In this document: in pieces, positions 7,643-16,826 of the stretch
How the letters are laid out: each line of letters opens with the position of its first letter
Numbering within the stretch: the stretch's first letter is position 1
NCBI GenBank assembly: GCA_023437365.1
Contig: JAEZGK010000013.1
Location: 1-64,000, forward strand
Reading direction: 5' to 3'
From: Bacillota bacterium
GTDB lineage: Bacteria; Bacillota; Clostridia; Lachnospirales; Lachnospiraceae
Length of the DNA: 64,000 bases
Notes under the pieces: generated by a model
Told to the model about the DNA's origin: nothing
The model's input: only the letters and a program-made list of their open reading frames with translations
Database searches by the model: none
Made by a program: the position numbers and the translations under genes

Positions 7643-8311
7643 CTATATTTTTTCAACCACCTCACCGGCTTTTTTATAGATACTGGATTCTGGAACAGAA
7701 CCTCGCACCATGGAAAGCGGATAGATATTGGCATTTCTTCCTATGATGGTTCCCGGGTTAAGTACACTGTTACAGCCGACCTCTACATAATCCCCGAGGA
7801 TAGCTCCGAACTTCTTCAAGCCCGTTTCTATCGTAAGCTCTCCGGAACGAACAACAACCAAAGTCTTATCTGATTTAACATTGGAGGTAATGGAGCCGGC
7901 ACCCATATGTGCCTTGTAACCAAGGATAGAATCTCCGACATAATTGTAATGTGGCACCTGCACTTTATTGAACAGGATGACATTCTTGAGCTCTGTTGAA
8001 TTACCTACAACAGCACCTTCTCCGACGATTACACTCCCACGGAGGAAGGCACAGTGTCTGATCTCCGCATCCTTGCATATAATGGTCGGACCGCTGATGG
8101 ATGCGGTTGGTGCCACCTTGGCAGTCTTTGCTATCCATACATCCTCTCCAAGCTTATCATACTCATCAGTAGATAGCCCCGCTCCAATTTTCAGTATTTC
8201 ATTTTTAATTTTAGGCAATACCTCCCAAGGATAAGAGCAGCCGGTAAAAACATCTGCAGCTATTGTCTCACGTAAATTAAACAATGATTTAATCATCAAA
8301 TACTCTGACAT
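7643..8311 (-). CDS. Left-handed beta-helix (hexapeptide repeat) acyl/nucleotidyltransferase-like protein
   Basis: 222 aa. After ~60 residues of N-terminal sequence, imperfect hexapeptide repeats ([LIV]GxxxX type: VWIAKTAKV, TASISG, SVIVGEGAVVG, AILGDYVEVG, TIIGRNANI) run to about residue 205 and form a left-handed beta-helix. The arrangement resembles the C-terminal domain of GlmU-type sugar-nucleotide enzymes, without any N-terminal nucleotidyltransferase domain. It may acetylate or bind a sugar nucleotide; the substrate is unknown. GGAGG-type ribosome binding site. First gene of a probable pair with the alpha/beta hydrolase. Confidence 0.75.
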   Translation of the reverse strand: MSEYLMIKSLFNLRETIAADVFTGCSYPWEVLPKIKNEILKIGAGLSTDEYDKLGEDVWIAKTAKVAPTASISGPTIICKDAEIRHCAFLRGSVIVGEGAVVGNSTELKNVILFNKVQVPHYNYVGDSILGYKAHMGAGSITSNVKSDKTLVVVRSGELTIETGLKKFGAILGDYVEVGCNSVLNPGTIIGRNANIYPLSMVRGSVPESSIYKKAGEVVEKI

Positions 8312-8397
8312 ACCAATCCTCCATTATTCAAATATCAGTAAAATTCACACTTCAAGAAATGATACCGCAAAGCGGCATTTTCGCCATTCCTTCAGCT

Positions 8398-8490
8398 CTT
8401 TCTGTTTTATCTGTTCTTTCTTCTTTCTGCTCTACTTGATCTATCCGTTCTTTCGGTTCTATCTGTTCTTTCTGTTCTTTCTCATTCTAT
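8398..8490. repeat. Degenerate 9-bp-period pyrimidine-rich repeat
   Basis: Low-complexity tract built of variations on TTCTTTCTG / TTCTATCTG between the topB stop and the next gene. On the minus strand one frame reads as repeats of Glu-Arg-Thr and Asp-Arg-Thr for about 20 codons but has no start or ribosome binding site. The rest of 8312-8555 holds no recognisable gene. Confidence 0.6.
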
Positions 8491-8555
8491 CCCAGTACGA
8501 ACCCTGCCGCAATAACTATTTTCCATAGTTTGATCCTTTGATACAGTGATTGCTG

Positions 8556-10730
8556 CTACTTCTTATAGTAGGGTGCTGTCTCCTGATAATACTTTGCCAA
8601 AGCAGGTTGATTATTCAAGGTTTTTACTCCCTCCACCATCCGGCCGACAAAGCCCTCAAGCTTACCGGTATACTCGTCCTTTGTAATCTGTCCCTCCGCT
8701 ACATAGGTAAGCCCCTTTTCCCAGCTGGCTGTAAGCTCGGCATTCAGTAATTGCTTTATTGATGAGTTAACCACGTCATAAATCAACTCCCCAAGCAGTG
8801 TCGGAGTAATAATCTGTGTCTTTTTATTCAGGTTCAAATAGGTGATATTGACAAGTTTATTCAGAATCTCTGCTCGTGTTGCACTGGTACCGATACCGCT
8901 TCCCTTAATTTGAGCACGGAGCTCTTCATCCTCGATCAATTGTCCTGCATTCTCCATCGCAAGAATCAAGGCACCGGAGCTGTATCTCTTCGGTGGGGCA
9001 GTCTCCCCTTCTTTTATCGTAATCAGTTTTACCGGTAGCTCGTCACCCTTTTTCAAATTCATGATCATCTGAAGGAAGATCTGATCGTTGCTATCCTCCT
9101 CATTACTGTCACTATCTTCTTGGCTCTTACCTTCCTCCTGGTTCTTAGCTTCAGCACTTCCCTTCGCAGATGAGTTCTGAGAAGACTTATCCGAAAAGCT
9201 ACCGGATACCTTAAGATAGCCCTCCTTCTCCAGCATACGGAAGGTAGCAAAAAAGCTTTCTCCTCTGATCCGCGCTATAATACTGATCTTTCTGTATTCA
9301 GCTGCCGGATAGAAGATGCTTAAGAAGCGTCTGACGATTGTCTCATACACCCTGCCGGCGGTATGAGAAAGGGAATTGAGAGCTCCCAGCCCCTGCCCGG
9401 TCGGAATGATGGCATAATGATCTGTTATCTGACTATCGTTAACGTACCGAGTCTTTGCGATATTTTTATAAGCTCCCTGTTCTAAAATCTCAGTCACAAA
9501 CTCTCTGAATTGTCCCAGTCCCTGCAGCCCCTTAATATTTTTATAAATTTCCTTTGATACTGCTGTTGACAATACTCTGGCATCGGTTCTTGGATAGGTA
9601 ACCAGCTTCTTCTCATATAGCTCCTGCGTAATCTTCAGAGTCTCATCCGGGCTGATCTTAAAGAAACGGGAACAATCATTCTGCAGCTCCGCCAGATTAT
9701 ATAGCAACGGCGGGTTCTTGGTCTCCTTCTTTTTCTCCAACTGGGCCACCTGTGCAAGCAGCTTATCTTCGTCTTGTGTGATATGTCCCACCAAAGGCTC
9801 CTGCTGTAATCCGGTTTCAGAGTTCGGTTTGCTCGGTGCAGTCCCTGCTTCCCAGGTACCATCCTCAAGTATTTTTGGTATCCCTCCCGCCAGCTCTGCA
9901 ATCAGACTGACTGCCGAGGTCTTCTCTGAAAAACCGTTTTCCTTATACAATAAATGAGAGTTAAAATATCTGGAACCCTCCACAGCTCTGAATTCAGCGA
10001 GAAAATCCCTATCCTGCACCTGCAGACTGCTTAATACCCGATAAAACGGCGTCTTTACAAAGCATCGAATCTCACGCTCTCTTCTTACTACCATGCCAAG
10101 AACGCAGGTCATCACCCTGCCTACGGAGATTGCGTTCCATTTCTGGGAATTCAAAAGCTTCTGTACTTCATTACCATACTTCAGTGTCAGGATACGGGAG
10201 AAATTGATACCCATCAGATAATCCTCCTGCGCACGAAGATAAGCGGCATCGGATAGATGGTCATAGGCTGAAAGCGATTTGGCTTCTCTGATGCCTCGAA
10301 GGATCTCTTCCTCTGTCTGAGAATCGATCCAGACACGCTTTTTCTGCTTTGTACCAGGGACCTTCGCTTCCTGATCCACTAGACGATATATGTACTCTCC
10401 TTCCCGTCCGGAGTCGGTACAGACATAGATGATATCTACATCCTTACGGGTAAGAAGTTCTTTTACGATTTGAAATTGTTTTTTTACATTTGGGATAATC
10501 TCATATTTATATTCCTTCGGCAGAAACGGCAGTGTCTCCATACTCCACTTCTTTAGGGCAGGATTATATGCCTCTGGATAACTCATGGTTACCAGATGTC
10601 CTACACACCAGGTAACGATGGCATTCTCCGATTCGATATATCCATCCCTTTTACTGCCGGTTATTTTCAGAGCTTTGGCAAATTCTGCCGCAACACTCGG
10701 TTTTTCTGCGATATACAGGCTTTTTGACAT
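8556..10730 (-). CDS. topB: DNA topoisomerase III (type IA)
   Basis: 724 aa. An N-terminal TOPRIM domain (AEKPSVA at 8-14; DSGREGEYI with acidic metal ligands near residues 106-114) is followed by the type IA core; the catalytic tyrosine is Tyr379 in VTYPRTDAR. Near residues 290-320 and 500-545 are low-complexity Ser/Glu/Asn-rich insertions not needed for catalysis. It decatenates and unlinks single-strand-bridged DNA after replication and recombination. No conjugation genes are nearby, so this is probably a chromosomal copy rather than one from an integrative element. The upstream region holds self-complementary repeats (10762-11026). Weak GGAAAG ribosome binding site. Confidence 0.93.
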   Translation of the reverse strand: MSKSLYIAEKPSVAAEFAKALKITGSKRDGYIESENAIVTWCVGHLVTMSYPEAYNPALKKWSMETLPFLPKEYKYEIIPNVKKQFQIVKELLTRKDVDIIYVCTDSGREGEYIYRLVDQEAKVPGTKQKKRVWIDSQTEEEILRGIREAKSLSAYDHLSDAAYLRAQEDYLMGINFSRILTLKYGNEVQKLLNSQKWNAISVGRVMTCVLGMVVRREREIRCFVKTPFYRVLSSLQVQDRDFLAEFRAVEGSRYFNSHLLYKENGFSEKTSAVSLIAELAGGIPKILEDGTWEAGTAPSKPNSETGLQQEPLVGHITQDEDKLLAQVAQLEKKKETKNPPLLYNLAELQNDCSRFFKISPDETLKITQELYEKKLVTYPRTDARVLSTAVSKEIYKNIKGLQGLGQFREFVTEILEQGAYKNIAKTRYVNDSQITDHYAIIPTGQGLGALNSLSHTAGRVYETIVRRFLSIFYPAAEYRKISIIARIRGESFFATFRMLEKEGYLKVSGSFSDKSSQNSSAKGSAEAKNQEEGKSQEDSDSNEEDSNDQIFLQMIMNLKKGDELPVKLITIKEGETAPPKRYSSGALILAMENAGQLIEDEELRAQIKGSGIGTSATRAEILNKLVNITYLNLNKKTQIITPTLLGELIYDVVNSSIKQLLNAELTASWEKGLTYVAEGQITKDEYTGKLEGFVGRMVEGVKTLNNQPALAKYYQETAPYYKK

Positions 10731-10761
10731 ATCTGACCAACTTTCCGGAATTGTTATAGTT

Positions 10762-11026
10762 CGGGATAAGCGTTGCCCTTGCTTATCCTCCTGTACGGGA
10801 TAAGCGTTGCCCTTGCTTATCCTCCTGTACGGGATAAGCGTTGCCCTTGCTTATCCTCCTGCTCGGGATAAGCGTTGCCCTTGCTTATCCTCCTGCTCGG
10901 GATAAGCGTAGCTCGGAAGCTGCGCTTCCTCGCTCGCGTTGCTCGCACTATACCTCACAGAACTCCCTTTGAAGAATAAATTCTTCAGGGAGTTTTGTGA
11001 GGTATAGTTCTTCGCTTATCCCGTAC
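10762..11026. repeat. Tandem 34-bp self-complementary repeat array ending in a large palindrome
   Basis: Four contiguous 34-bp units begin at 10762, 10796, 10830 and 10864; each contains GGATAAGC-9 nt-GCTTATCC, so each can form an 8-bp hairpin. The fifth unit (from 10898) has the same arms (GGGATAAGCG at 10899-10908 and CGCTTATCCC at 11013-11022) and the same GTAC tail, but its loop is enlarged to over 100 nt and contains a second near-perfect palindrome of about 29-bp arms (10947-11009). There are no spacers, so it is not CRISPR. It lies in the divergent region between topB and the LUD gene; no ORF is seen. Confidence 0.9.
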
Positions 11027-11105
11027 ATTATACCCTATTTCCTCTCTTAGGACAAATAGAAATTGGTTGTTTCGTTATTAGTCACAGTTATTTTAAGACT
11101 TTATA

Positions 11106-11134
11106 TTGAATCTTCCTATATGATAGTTTACAAT
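11106..11134 (+). promoter_or_regulatory. Sigma-A type promoter of the LUD gene
   Basis: TTGAAT (11106-11111), 17-bp spacer, TACAAT (11129-11134), about 40 bp before the start codon of the gene at 11184, which has a GGGAGG ribosome binding site. Confidence 0.65.
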
Positions 11135-11183
11135 TATGAGATAGATTAACAGTAGTAAGACTGATTGTAAGGGAGGATCGCTT

Positions 11184-11819
11184 ATGTCACCCAAAAAGGT
11201 GTATTATGAGAATTTGTCAGATACGATTATTGACAAGTTCAACAAGAGGGGTATTGAAGGTTATTATTGTGAAACTGCCGAAGAGGCTTTGCTGACAGCG
11301 AAACGTTTTCTGACTCCGGGCTGCTCCATCTCCTGGGGCGGTTCCCAGACCATCAAAGAAATTGGGCTGCTGGATGATTTGAGTGAATCCGACTATATTC
11401 TATATGACCGGGATACCGCGAAAACTCCCGAGGAAAAGTCTTTGATGTATAGTAAGACAGTGACTGCAGATTACTATTTCATGAGTGCCAATGCAATCAC
11501 TATGGATGGGCAGATCGTTAATGTTGACGGCTTCGGAAACCGTGTTGCCTGTCTGATTACCGGTCCGAAAAATGTCATAGTCATCGCCGGCATGAATAAA
11601 ATAGCAGTAGATGTGGACGCTGCAATCGACCGTGCGCGCAATATGGCTGCTCCTCCGAATGCAGTGCGACTGAACAAAAAGACTCCCTGTGCAGAAACCG
11701 GCAAATGTGCAAACTGCCTGTCAGAGGATTGCATCTGCAATCATATCGTGGTTACCAGAAGATCCGGTATTCCAGGAAGAATCAAGGTTATACTAGTCGG
11801 TGAAGAACTAGGTTATTAA
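11184..11819 (+). CDS. LUD domain protein (lactate utilisation LutC/YkgG-like)
   Basis: 211 aa, one LUD domain over most of the length (GCSISWGGSQTIKEIGLLD is the typical glycine-rich core). Near the C-terminus is a Cys cluster, CAETGKCANCLSEDCICNH, which could bind metal and is common in the clostridial single-gene members but absent from LutC of the lutABC operon. lutA and lutB are not adjacent, so a lactate-oxidation role is not supported by context. Soluble, cytosolic. GGGAGG ribosome binding site. Confidence 0.85.
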   Translation: MSPKKVYYENLSDTIIDKFNKRGIEGYYCETAEEALLTAKRFLTPGCSISWGGSQTIKEIGLLDDLSESDYILYDRDTAKTPEEKSLMYSKTVTADYYFMSANAITMDGQIVNVDGFGNRVACLITGPKNVIVIAGMNKIAVDVDAAIDRARNMAAPPNAVRLNKKTPCAETGKCANCLSEDCICNHIVVTRRSGIPGRIKVILVGEELGY

Positions 11820-11905
11820 GATATATTTTCTCAGAATTTACAACGCACTAATGTCTTTATCCAAATTGGGAATGTAATATTAAGAAGAAAGTGAGTGTAT
11901 AAATC

Positions 11906-12088
11906 ATGAAAAAGGATTGTTGTTCATCAGAAGCATGTGACTGTAAATGTGATGTTAAGGTGACGGTAGAGGTTAACAAGATCGTAAAGGCCCTCTGTAT
12001 TGCAGCAGTATTGATTATCGGTATTATCTTTGGTACAAAGACCTTCCGTACCATGCTGGAAAGCGGATTGATAAAAGCAGAAGAATAA
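11906..12088 (+). CDS. Small Cys-rich single-pass membrane protein (60 aa)
   Basis: Begins MKKDCCSSEACDCKCD: six Cys in the first 15 residues, a possible metal- or thiol-reactive site, then a hydrophobic segment (about residues 28-46) and a short charged tail. Not a typical cleaved signal peptide, so most likely membrane-anchored. No recognised family. It follows the LUD gene at 86 bp with the same orientation and shares the terminator at 12121-12172. Ribosome binding site only moderate. Confidence 0.6.
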   Translation: MKKDCCSSEACDCKCDVKVTVEVNKIVKALCIAAVLIIGIIFGTKTFRTMLESGLIKAEE

Positions 12089-12120
12089 TATAACCGAAGC
12101 AGCTTATACTATTCATTCAT

Positions 12121-12172
12121 GAATGGCGCATCACATAATAACTTTTTTCAGTTATAATGTGATGCGCCATTC
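12121..12172. terminator. Bidirectional terminator between convergent genes
   Basis: 23-nt arms (12121-12143 and 12150-12172) with one mismatch and a T-rich 6-nt loop. It separates the plus-strand LUD/small-protein genes from the convergent LRR gene whose stop codon is at 12193. Confidence 0.8.
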
Positions 12173-12192
12173 CATAGTTCTACACTGATCGA

Positions 12193-14466
12193 TTACTTCT
12201 TTTTAATATAATACATATGATCCGGTGCATAATATTTGACTTTGCAGTCTGCAACGGTTACCCAGGTCTTGGTATTGATACCGTAAGTCTCATTTGCTAT
12301 ATAGCTGTCATATATTGCCCGGAATAATTCTTCAGGTTCACTGCTGATGCAAGCCAGGAAGGCCCGCAGAATTTCACATTTTAAAACTCCATAGAGATTA
12401 TTCGGAACATAATAGCCAACCGGATCAGGGAACCAAGAGAATACGCTATAGTAGCCTTTCTCATCTTTAATAAAATACATATTCTCATAATGACTATCCA
12501 CCAATTCAGCAGAGTAATATCTGCCATACTCCCAAAACCCGTTTGATGGCACGGAGGAATACTTCCAGCCGATGACCGCTTCTATAAAGGTATCTGCTTT
12601 TAACATTGCATCTTCAGATGGAGTTGAACCTTCTGAATCCTCGCCCCAATAGTCGTAGTTTTGCAGATTAGCGGAAGCAAATTTCGTAAGCCGGGGGAAT
12701 TCCGTACCCGCAGCCAGATATGTTGAGCCATCAGAATGATATAATGAATCCCCGCAGCCGTAAAAGGCAAGATAACCGATATTTTTGATATTCTCCGGCT
12801 GCTTGAGCTTTGTTGCAGCATTACAGGAATAAAACGCAAAAGCACCGATCGATTGAATACTTGAAGGCAGGGTAATATCTTTTAAATTCCAGCATCCTGC
12901 AAATGCAAAATCACCTATTTTTGAAAGACTATTGGGAAGCTTACAAGAGGTCATATTGATGCAACCCGAGAAGCTTGTATTGCCAATGGTTGTAACCTTG
13001 TTCGGAATAACAATACTTTGCAGATTATAGCAGTTGTTAAATGCATTATTGCCGATTTCGACCAGGTTCTTGGATAATGTAACCTTATTCAGATTGTTAC
13101 AGTCTGAAAAGAGAGAGTGAGGAATTTTCGTTACCTGATCAGGAATAGTTACTTCCTTCAGAGAGTCACAGGATTGAAAAGCTCTATTTCCAATTGTTTT
13201 TAGCGTAGACGGTAATTTAATGCTCTCCAGCTTTATGCAATAATTAAAGGCATCTTTACCAATGTAGGTAAGCTTATTTCCTAATGTAATACTTTTTAGG
13301 TTTTTACAGCCTTGAAAAGTGAAGGGTTCGATTCTGGTGAAGCTATTCGGTAATGTAACATTTACTATATTATCACATAAGTAGAAGGCTCCTTCCTTTA
13401 AGGTTTTGACTCCTTCCTTTATTACAACAGTTTTTAAATTGGTTGCAGAATTAAAGGCATTGGATTCTATGGTCTTCACCGTTCCGGGAATCGTGACTGA
13501 GGTCATGGCTGTATTGCCGGTAAATGCATATTGCGCAATTTTGGTTACATGATTTGGGATGGTAACTGCACCCTTTGCATTTTTCCCATCTACCAGAACA
13601 TGGTTTAATATCAAAAACGGTCCATTTCCACCATGGGCTGTCAACCAGGGAGTATCGGCAAAAGCATCTCCACCAAAGCTTTTAATTGTAGACGGTATTG
13701 ATATAGAAGTGAGTTTAGAGCAGCTCAAGAAGGCAAATTCATCAATTACTTCCACCCCCTCCTTAATCGTCACTGAAGTTAAGGCGGTACATTCATTAAA
13801 GGCACCCTTGGAAATTACTTTTACTGTGGATGGAATTACAACAGAAGTCATTTTTTTATTGCCATAAAAGGCTTCTTTTGCAATAACTTTAACTCGAGTG
13901 GGAATGGTAACCTTTCCGGAAGCATTATATCCATAAAACAGCACAGGTCCCCTGATGATCATCTGATCTGTACTTCGCGCTTTCTGATAGAGTGGTGTAT
14001 AGTCGATGCACCAATAGCCAACACTGGTTATACTGTCAGGAATGGTAATTTCCTCTAATCCAGAACTACTAAAGACGCTGTTACCAAGAATTTCGATGCC
14101 TTCCGGGAGTACGATTTTCTTTAGAGATGTACAATTGTTAAAAGCAGACATCCCAATTTCTTTCAATCCTCTTTGCATTGTTACTGTAGATAAATTCTCA
14201 CAATCAGCAAATGCTAACCTTCCAATCTTTGTCACACTCCCTGGGATGGTAATACTTTTCAGTTGATTATTATTCTGAAATGCCCCCTCATAAATCTCTG
14301 TTACTGAATCCGGAATCGTGACTGAGGTATCATTACCCTCATAACGAACAAGTAAACCGTCCGTAATAGCAAAATCTGTTTCTGAACTTGCAAAAACGGT
14401 CTTTCCCATTGGAAAGATGATACACAGAAAAGCAAAAAGAATGATCGCGATAAATCGTTTCCTCAT
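12193..14466 (-). CDS. Secreted leucine-rich repeat protein (BspA type, LRR_5)
   Basis: 757 aa. A signal peptide (basic MRKRF, hydrophobic core to about residue 24, cleavage near VFA-SS) is followed by roughly 22 BspA-like LRR_5 units of about 23 residues with the pattern SITIPxSVTxIGxxAFxxCxxL, spanning about residues 45-590. The last ~150 residues, rich in aromatic residues, are a separate unrecognised domain. No LPXTG or anchor segment is visible, so the protein is probably released or held non-covalently. Such proteins mediate adhesion or glycan/host interaction; role here unknown. Monocistronic, GGGAG ribosome binding site. Confidence 0.85.
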   Translation of the reverse strand: MRKRFIAIILFAFLCIIFPMGKTVFASSETDFAITDGLLVRYEGNDTSVTIPDSVTEIYEGAFQNNNQLKSITIPGSVTKIGRLAFADCENLSTVTMQRGLKEIGMSAFNNCTSLKKIVLPEGIEILGNSVFSSSGLEEITIPDSITSVGYWCIDYTPLYQKARSTDQMIIRGPVLFYGYNASGKVTIPTRVKVIAKEAFYGNKKMTSVVIPSTVKVISKGAFNECTALTSVTIKEGVEVIDEFAFLSCSKLTSISIPSTIKSFGGDAFADTPWLTAHGGNGPFLILNHVLVDGKNAKGAVTIPNHVTKIAQYAFTGNTAMTSVTIPGTVKTIESNAFNSATNLKTVVIKEGVKTLKEGAFYLCDNIVNVTLPNSFTRIEPFTFQGCKNLKSITLGNKLTYIGKDAFNYCIKLESIKLPSTLKTIGNRAFQSCDSLKEVTIPDQVTKIPHSLFSDCNNLNKVTLSKNLVEIGNNAFNNCYNLQSIVIPNKVTTIGNTSFSGCINMTSCKLPNSLSKIGDFAFAGCWNLKDITLPSSIQSIGAFAFYSCNAATKLKQPENIKNIGYLAFYGCGDSLYHSDGSTYLAAGTEFPRLTKFASANLQNYDYWGEDSEGSTPSEDAMLKADTFIEAVIGWKYSSVPSNGFWEYGRYYSAELVDSHYENMYFIKDEKGYYSVFSWFPDPVGYYVPNNLYGVLKCEILRAFLACISSEPEELFRAIYDSYIANETYGINTKTWVTVADCKVKYYAPDHMYYIKKK

Positions 14467-14622
14467 TGGTGGTTTCTCCCTTCCATTATGCGTGTCGTAT
14501 GAAATGACAAAATGCTAAACCGATTTTAATCGTATGATACATTTTACCATTTTAGATATAATTTGTAAAATCAGAAAACATCACTCCCGGTGATGACAGA
14601 AAACTTCACAGTAATATAAAGT

Positions 14623-14662
14623 AGTAGGAAAGGGACCGTTTTGAAACGGTCCCTTTCCTACT
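14623..14662 (-). terminator. Rho-independent terminator of glyA
   Basis: Perfect inverted repeat with 17-19-bp arms and a tiny loop, 30 bp past the glyA stop; followed on the minus strand by CTACTTTATATT. It may work in both directions. Confidence 0.8.
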
Positions 14663-14694
14663 AAACGATGCTTCTTTATTAATAATACGGTATT

Positions 14695-15936
14695 TTATTC
14701 ATATAACGGATATTTATCTGTTAAGGTCTTTACCATCGCCATCGCCTGTGCTTTATTAGCATCTACATCCTTAACCAGCAGATAGATTGCCTCCGCAATC
14801 ACGTCCATATCCTCAGGCTTCATACCTCTTGTAGTAACTGCTGCTGTTCCAAGACGGATACCGCTGGTTACAAAAGGTGATGCCGGGTCATTCGGAACTG
14901 CATTCTTGTTACAGGTGATATTTGCCGCATCCAAAAGCTTCTCTGTATCCTTACCGGTTACACCCATGTTCTGAAGATCCACCAGCATGAGATGATTGTC
15001 TGTACCTCCTGATACAAGATTAAAGCCTCTCTTCATCAAGCCGTTGGCAAGAGCCTGAGCGTTCTCGATAATTCTTCCCGCATACTCCTTGAAGCTCGGG
15101 TCAAGGGCTTCCTTAAAGCAAATAGCCTTAGCTGCAATCACATGCATCAGAGGCCCGCCCTGGATACCCGGGAATACCGCTTTATTCAACTTATATTCTT
15201 CAGCGAATTCAGCACTGGATAAAATCATACCGCCTCTAGGACCTCTTAAGGTCTTATGTGTAGTGGTAGTGGTGACATGAGCATACGGAATCGGGCTCTC
15301 ATGATAGCCTGCAGCTACAAGCCCGGCGATGTGAGCCATATCCACCATCAGGAATGCACCGACTTCATCCGCAATTTCTCGGAAGGTCTTAAAATCTATC
15401 TTTCTTGCATAAGCGCTGGCACCGGCAATAATCAGCTTCGGCTTAGCTTCCTTAGCAATCTTTCTTAAATTATCATAATCAATAAAGCCCTGATCATTTA
15501 CGCCATAAGGCACGATATTAAAATAACTGCCGCTCATATTAACCGGGCTTCCGTGTGTCAGATGTCCACCGTGGGCGAGATTCATGCCAAGGACAGTATC
15601 GCCCGGCTTAAGTAATGCAAAAAACACAGCCATATTTGCCTGAGCTCCGGAATGGGGCTGAACATTTGCATAGGTGCAACCAAATAACTGCTTTGCTCTC
15701 TCAATTGCAAGATTTTCGGCCATATCAACATATTCGCAGCCTCCGTAATATCTCTTACCTGGATAACCCTCTGCATATTTGTTGGTTAACTGACTGCCCA
15801 TGGCTGCCATCACAGCTTTACTAACAAAGTTCTCGGAAGCGATCAACTCGATATGGCTGTTCTGTCTGCCAATCTCCAAGGACATCGCCTCTGCCAATTC
15901 AGGATCAAATGCTTTAACATCATCAAATGAATACAT
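14695..15936 (-). CDS. glyA: Serine hydroxymethyltransferase
   Basis: 413 aa from the ATG at 15936 (MYSFDDVKAFD), matching the family's usual length; an AAAGGA site lies about 10 nt before it. A frame extends upstream to 15975 but without a good ribosome binding site. PLP enzyme converting serine and THF to glycine and 5,10-methylene-THF. Visible landmarks: HIELIASENFVS, KYAEGYPGKRYYGG, and the PLP-lysine motif TTTTTHKTLRGPRGG. Monocistronic with its own terminator. It supplies one-carbon units used by the MTHFR fusion at 61907. Confidence 0.96.
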   Translation of the reverse strand: MYSFDDVKAFDPELAEAMSLEIGRQNSHIELIASENFVSKAVMAAMGSQLTNKYAEGYPGKRYYGGCEYVDMAENLAIERAKQLFGCTYANVQPHSGAQANMAVFFALLKPGDTVLGMNLAHGGHLTHGSPVNMSGSYFNIVPYGVNDQGFIDYDNLRKIAKEAKPKLIIAGASAYARKIDFKTFREIADEVGAFLMVDMAHIAGLVAAGYHESPIPYAHVTTTTTHKTLRGPRGGMILSSAEFAEEYKLNKAVFPGIQGGPLMHVIAAKAICFKEALDPSFKEYAGRIIENAQALANGLMKRGFNLVSGGTDNHLMLVDLQNMGVTGKDTEKLLDAANITCNKNAVPNDPASPFVTSGIRLGTAAVTTRGMKPEDMDVIAEAIYLLVKDVDANKAQAMAMVKTLTDKYPLYE

Positions 15937-16234
15937 CTTCTTCATTTCCTTTCCGGTTTTCTCCACTATTTGCATAATCGCAAATCGGTAGCTATACTTC
16001 AGTCAAAATTTCACTAATTGCATCAACGCAATAGATATTTTATAGTCAAGTTTAACTATTTACGCTTTAGTATAACACAATAAATTTCATTAGGGAAGCG
16101 ACTTTCCTCTGAATTCGCCGTTTTCATTCATAACAAAATCTAATATTTATTATTCCGTCAGATTATAATACTATACTGTGCTATATCTCAATCCGCTCTG
16201 ACGGCGATGAAAAGCTCCCTTAAGACAAAATAAT

Positions 16235-16261
16235 CCTCTGACTTCACAGGGAAGCCAGAGG
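16235..16261 (-). terminator. Terminator of the deoD-deoC-cdd operon
   Basis: CCTCTG-A-CTTC pairs with GAAG-C-CAGAGG around a 5-nt loop; on the minus strand it is followed by ATTATTTTGT. It lies 16 bp past the cdd stop. The remaining 15937-16234 holds only the glyA upstream region and no gene. Confidence 0.75.
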
Positions 16262-16276
16262 TTCTATCTGCATATA

Positions 16277-16780
16277 TTATAGATTCTCAGGTCCAAAGCT
16301 TAGCGGAAGCAGTTCCTCCAGGAAGAACACAAGATAATCCTCTTCCGATCTTGCCAGAATTACCAGAAAGCTTTTCGGATCTACAAATTCTCTCATTACC
16401 TGCCGGCATACACCGCAGGGAGCACAAAAGTCTTTGAGTACCCCATCCTTCCCCCCGACGATCGCGATTGCCGAAAACTCTGTTTCTCCTTCGCTGATTG
16501 CTTTAAAGAATGCGGTTCTTTCCGCACAATTTGTGGGAGAATAGGAGGAATTCTCAATATTACAGCCTTTATAAACCTTCTGATGCTTTGTAAGAAGTGC
16601 TGCTCCGACAAAGTGATGAGAATACGGAGCATATGCCATTTTCATAGCTTCAATCGCATCTCTGACCAAAAGCTTTGCTACCGAACGGCTTACAATTTCC
16701 TGTTTGGCAAGCAATTCTCCCTTTTCTCTGGGTATAAGGCTGTTCTTCTCTTCGTTATCCTGCTGTATATTCTCCTGCAT
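16277..16780 (-). CDS. cdd: Cytidine deaminase
   Basis: 167 aa from ATG 16780, selected because AGGGAGG stands eight nt upstream; the upstream ATG at 16804 has no such site. Zn-dependent deamination of (deoxy)cytidine to (deoxy)uridine. Catalytic and Zn residues are in NCAERTA (Cys, Glu) and PCGVCRQ (two Cys). The N-terminal ~35 residues are an extension beyond the ~130-aa core and the C-terminus ends LLPLSFGPENL as in the family. Last gene of a nucleoside-salvage operon. Confidence 0.94.
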   Translation of the reverse strand: MQENIQQDNEEKNSLIPREKGELLAKQEIVSRSVAKLLVRDAIEAMKMAYAPYSHHFVGAALLTKHQKVYKGCNIENSSYSPTNCAERTAFFKAISEGETEFSAIAIVGGKDGVLKDFCAPCGVCRQVMREFVDPKSFLVILARSEEDYLVFFLEELLPLSFGPENL

Positions 16781-16826
16781 AAACAATACCTCCCTGTTTA
16801 TCATTTATAACTGATGAAACAACTGA

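Noticed and set aside
8398..8490. Pyrimidine-rich repeat as an Arg-Thr-Glu repeat peptide
   Set aside because: No start codon or ribosome binding site; frame ends quickly.
8556..10730. topB as sign of an integrative conjugative element
   Set aside because: No relaxase, coupling protein, type IV secretion, integrase or att-like sites accompany it.
10762..10897. Regular 34-bp repeats as a CRISPR array
   Set aside because: The units are contiguous, without spacers, and no cas genes are in the window.
11184..11819. lutC of a lactate oxidation operon
   Set aside because: lutA and lutB are absent and the Cys-rich C-terminus differs; only the LUD domain assignment is supported.
16155..16204. CCGTCAGA/TCTGACGG pair upstream of glyA as a riboswitch stem
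   Set aside because: Only 8 bp with a 34-nt unstructured loop, and no further conserved elements; likely chance.
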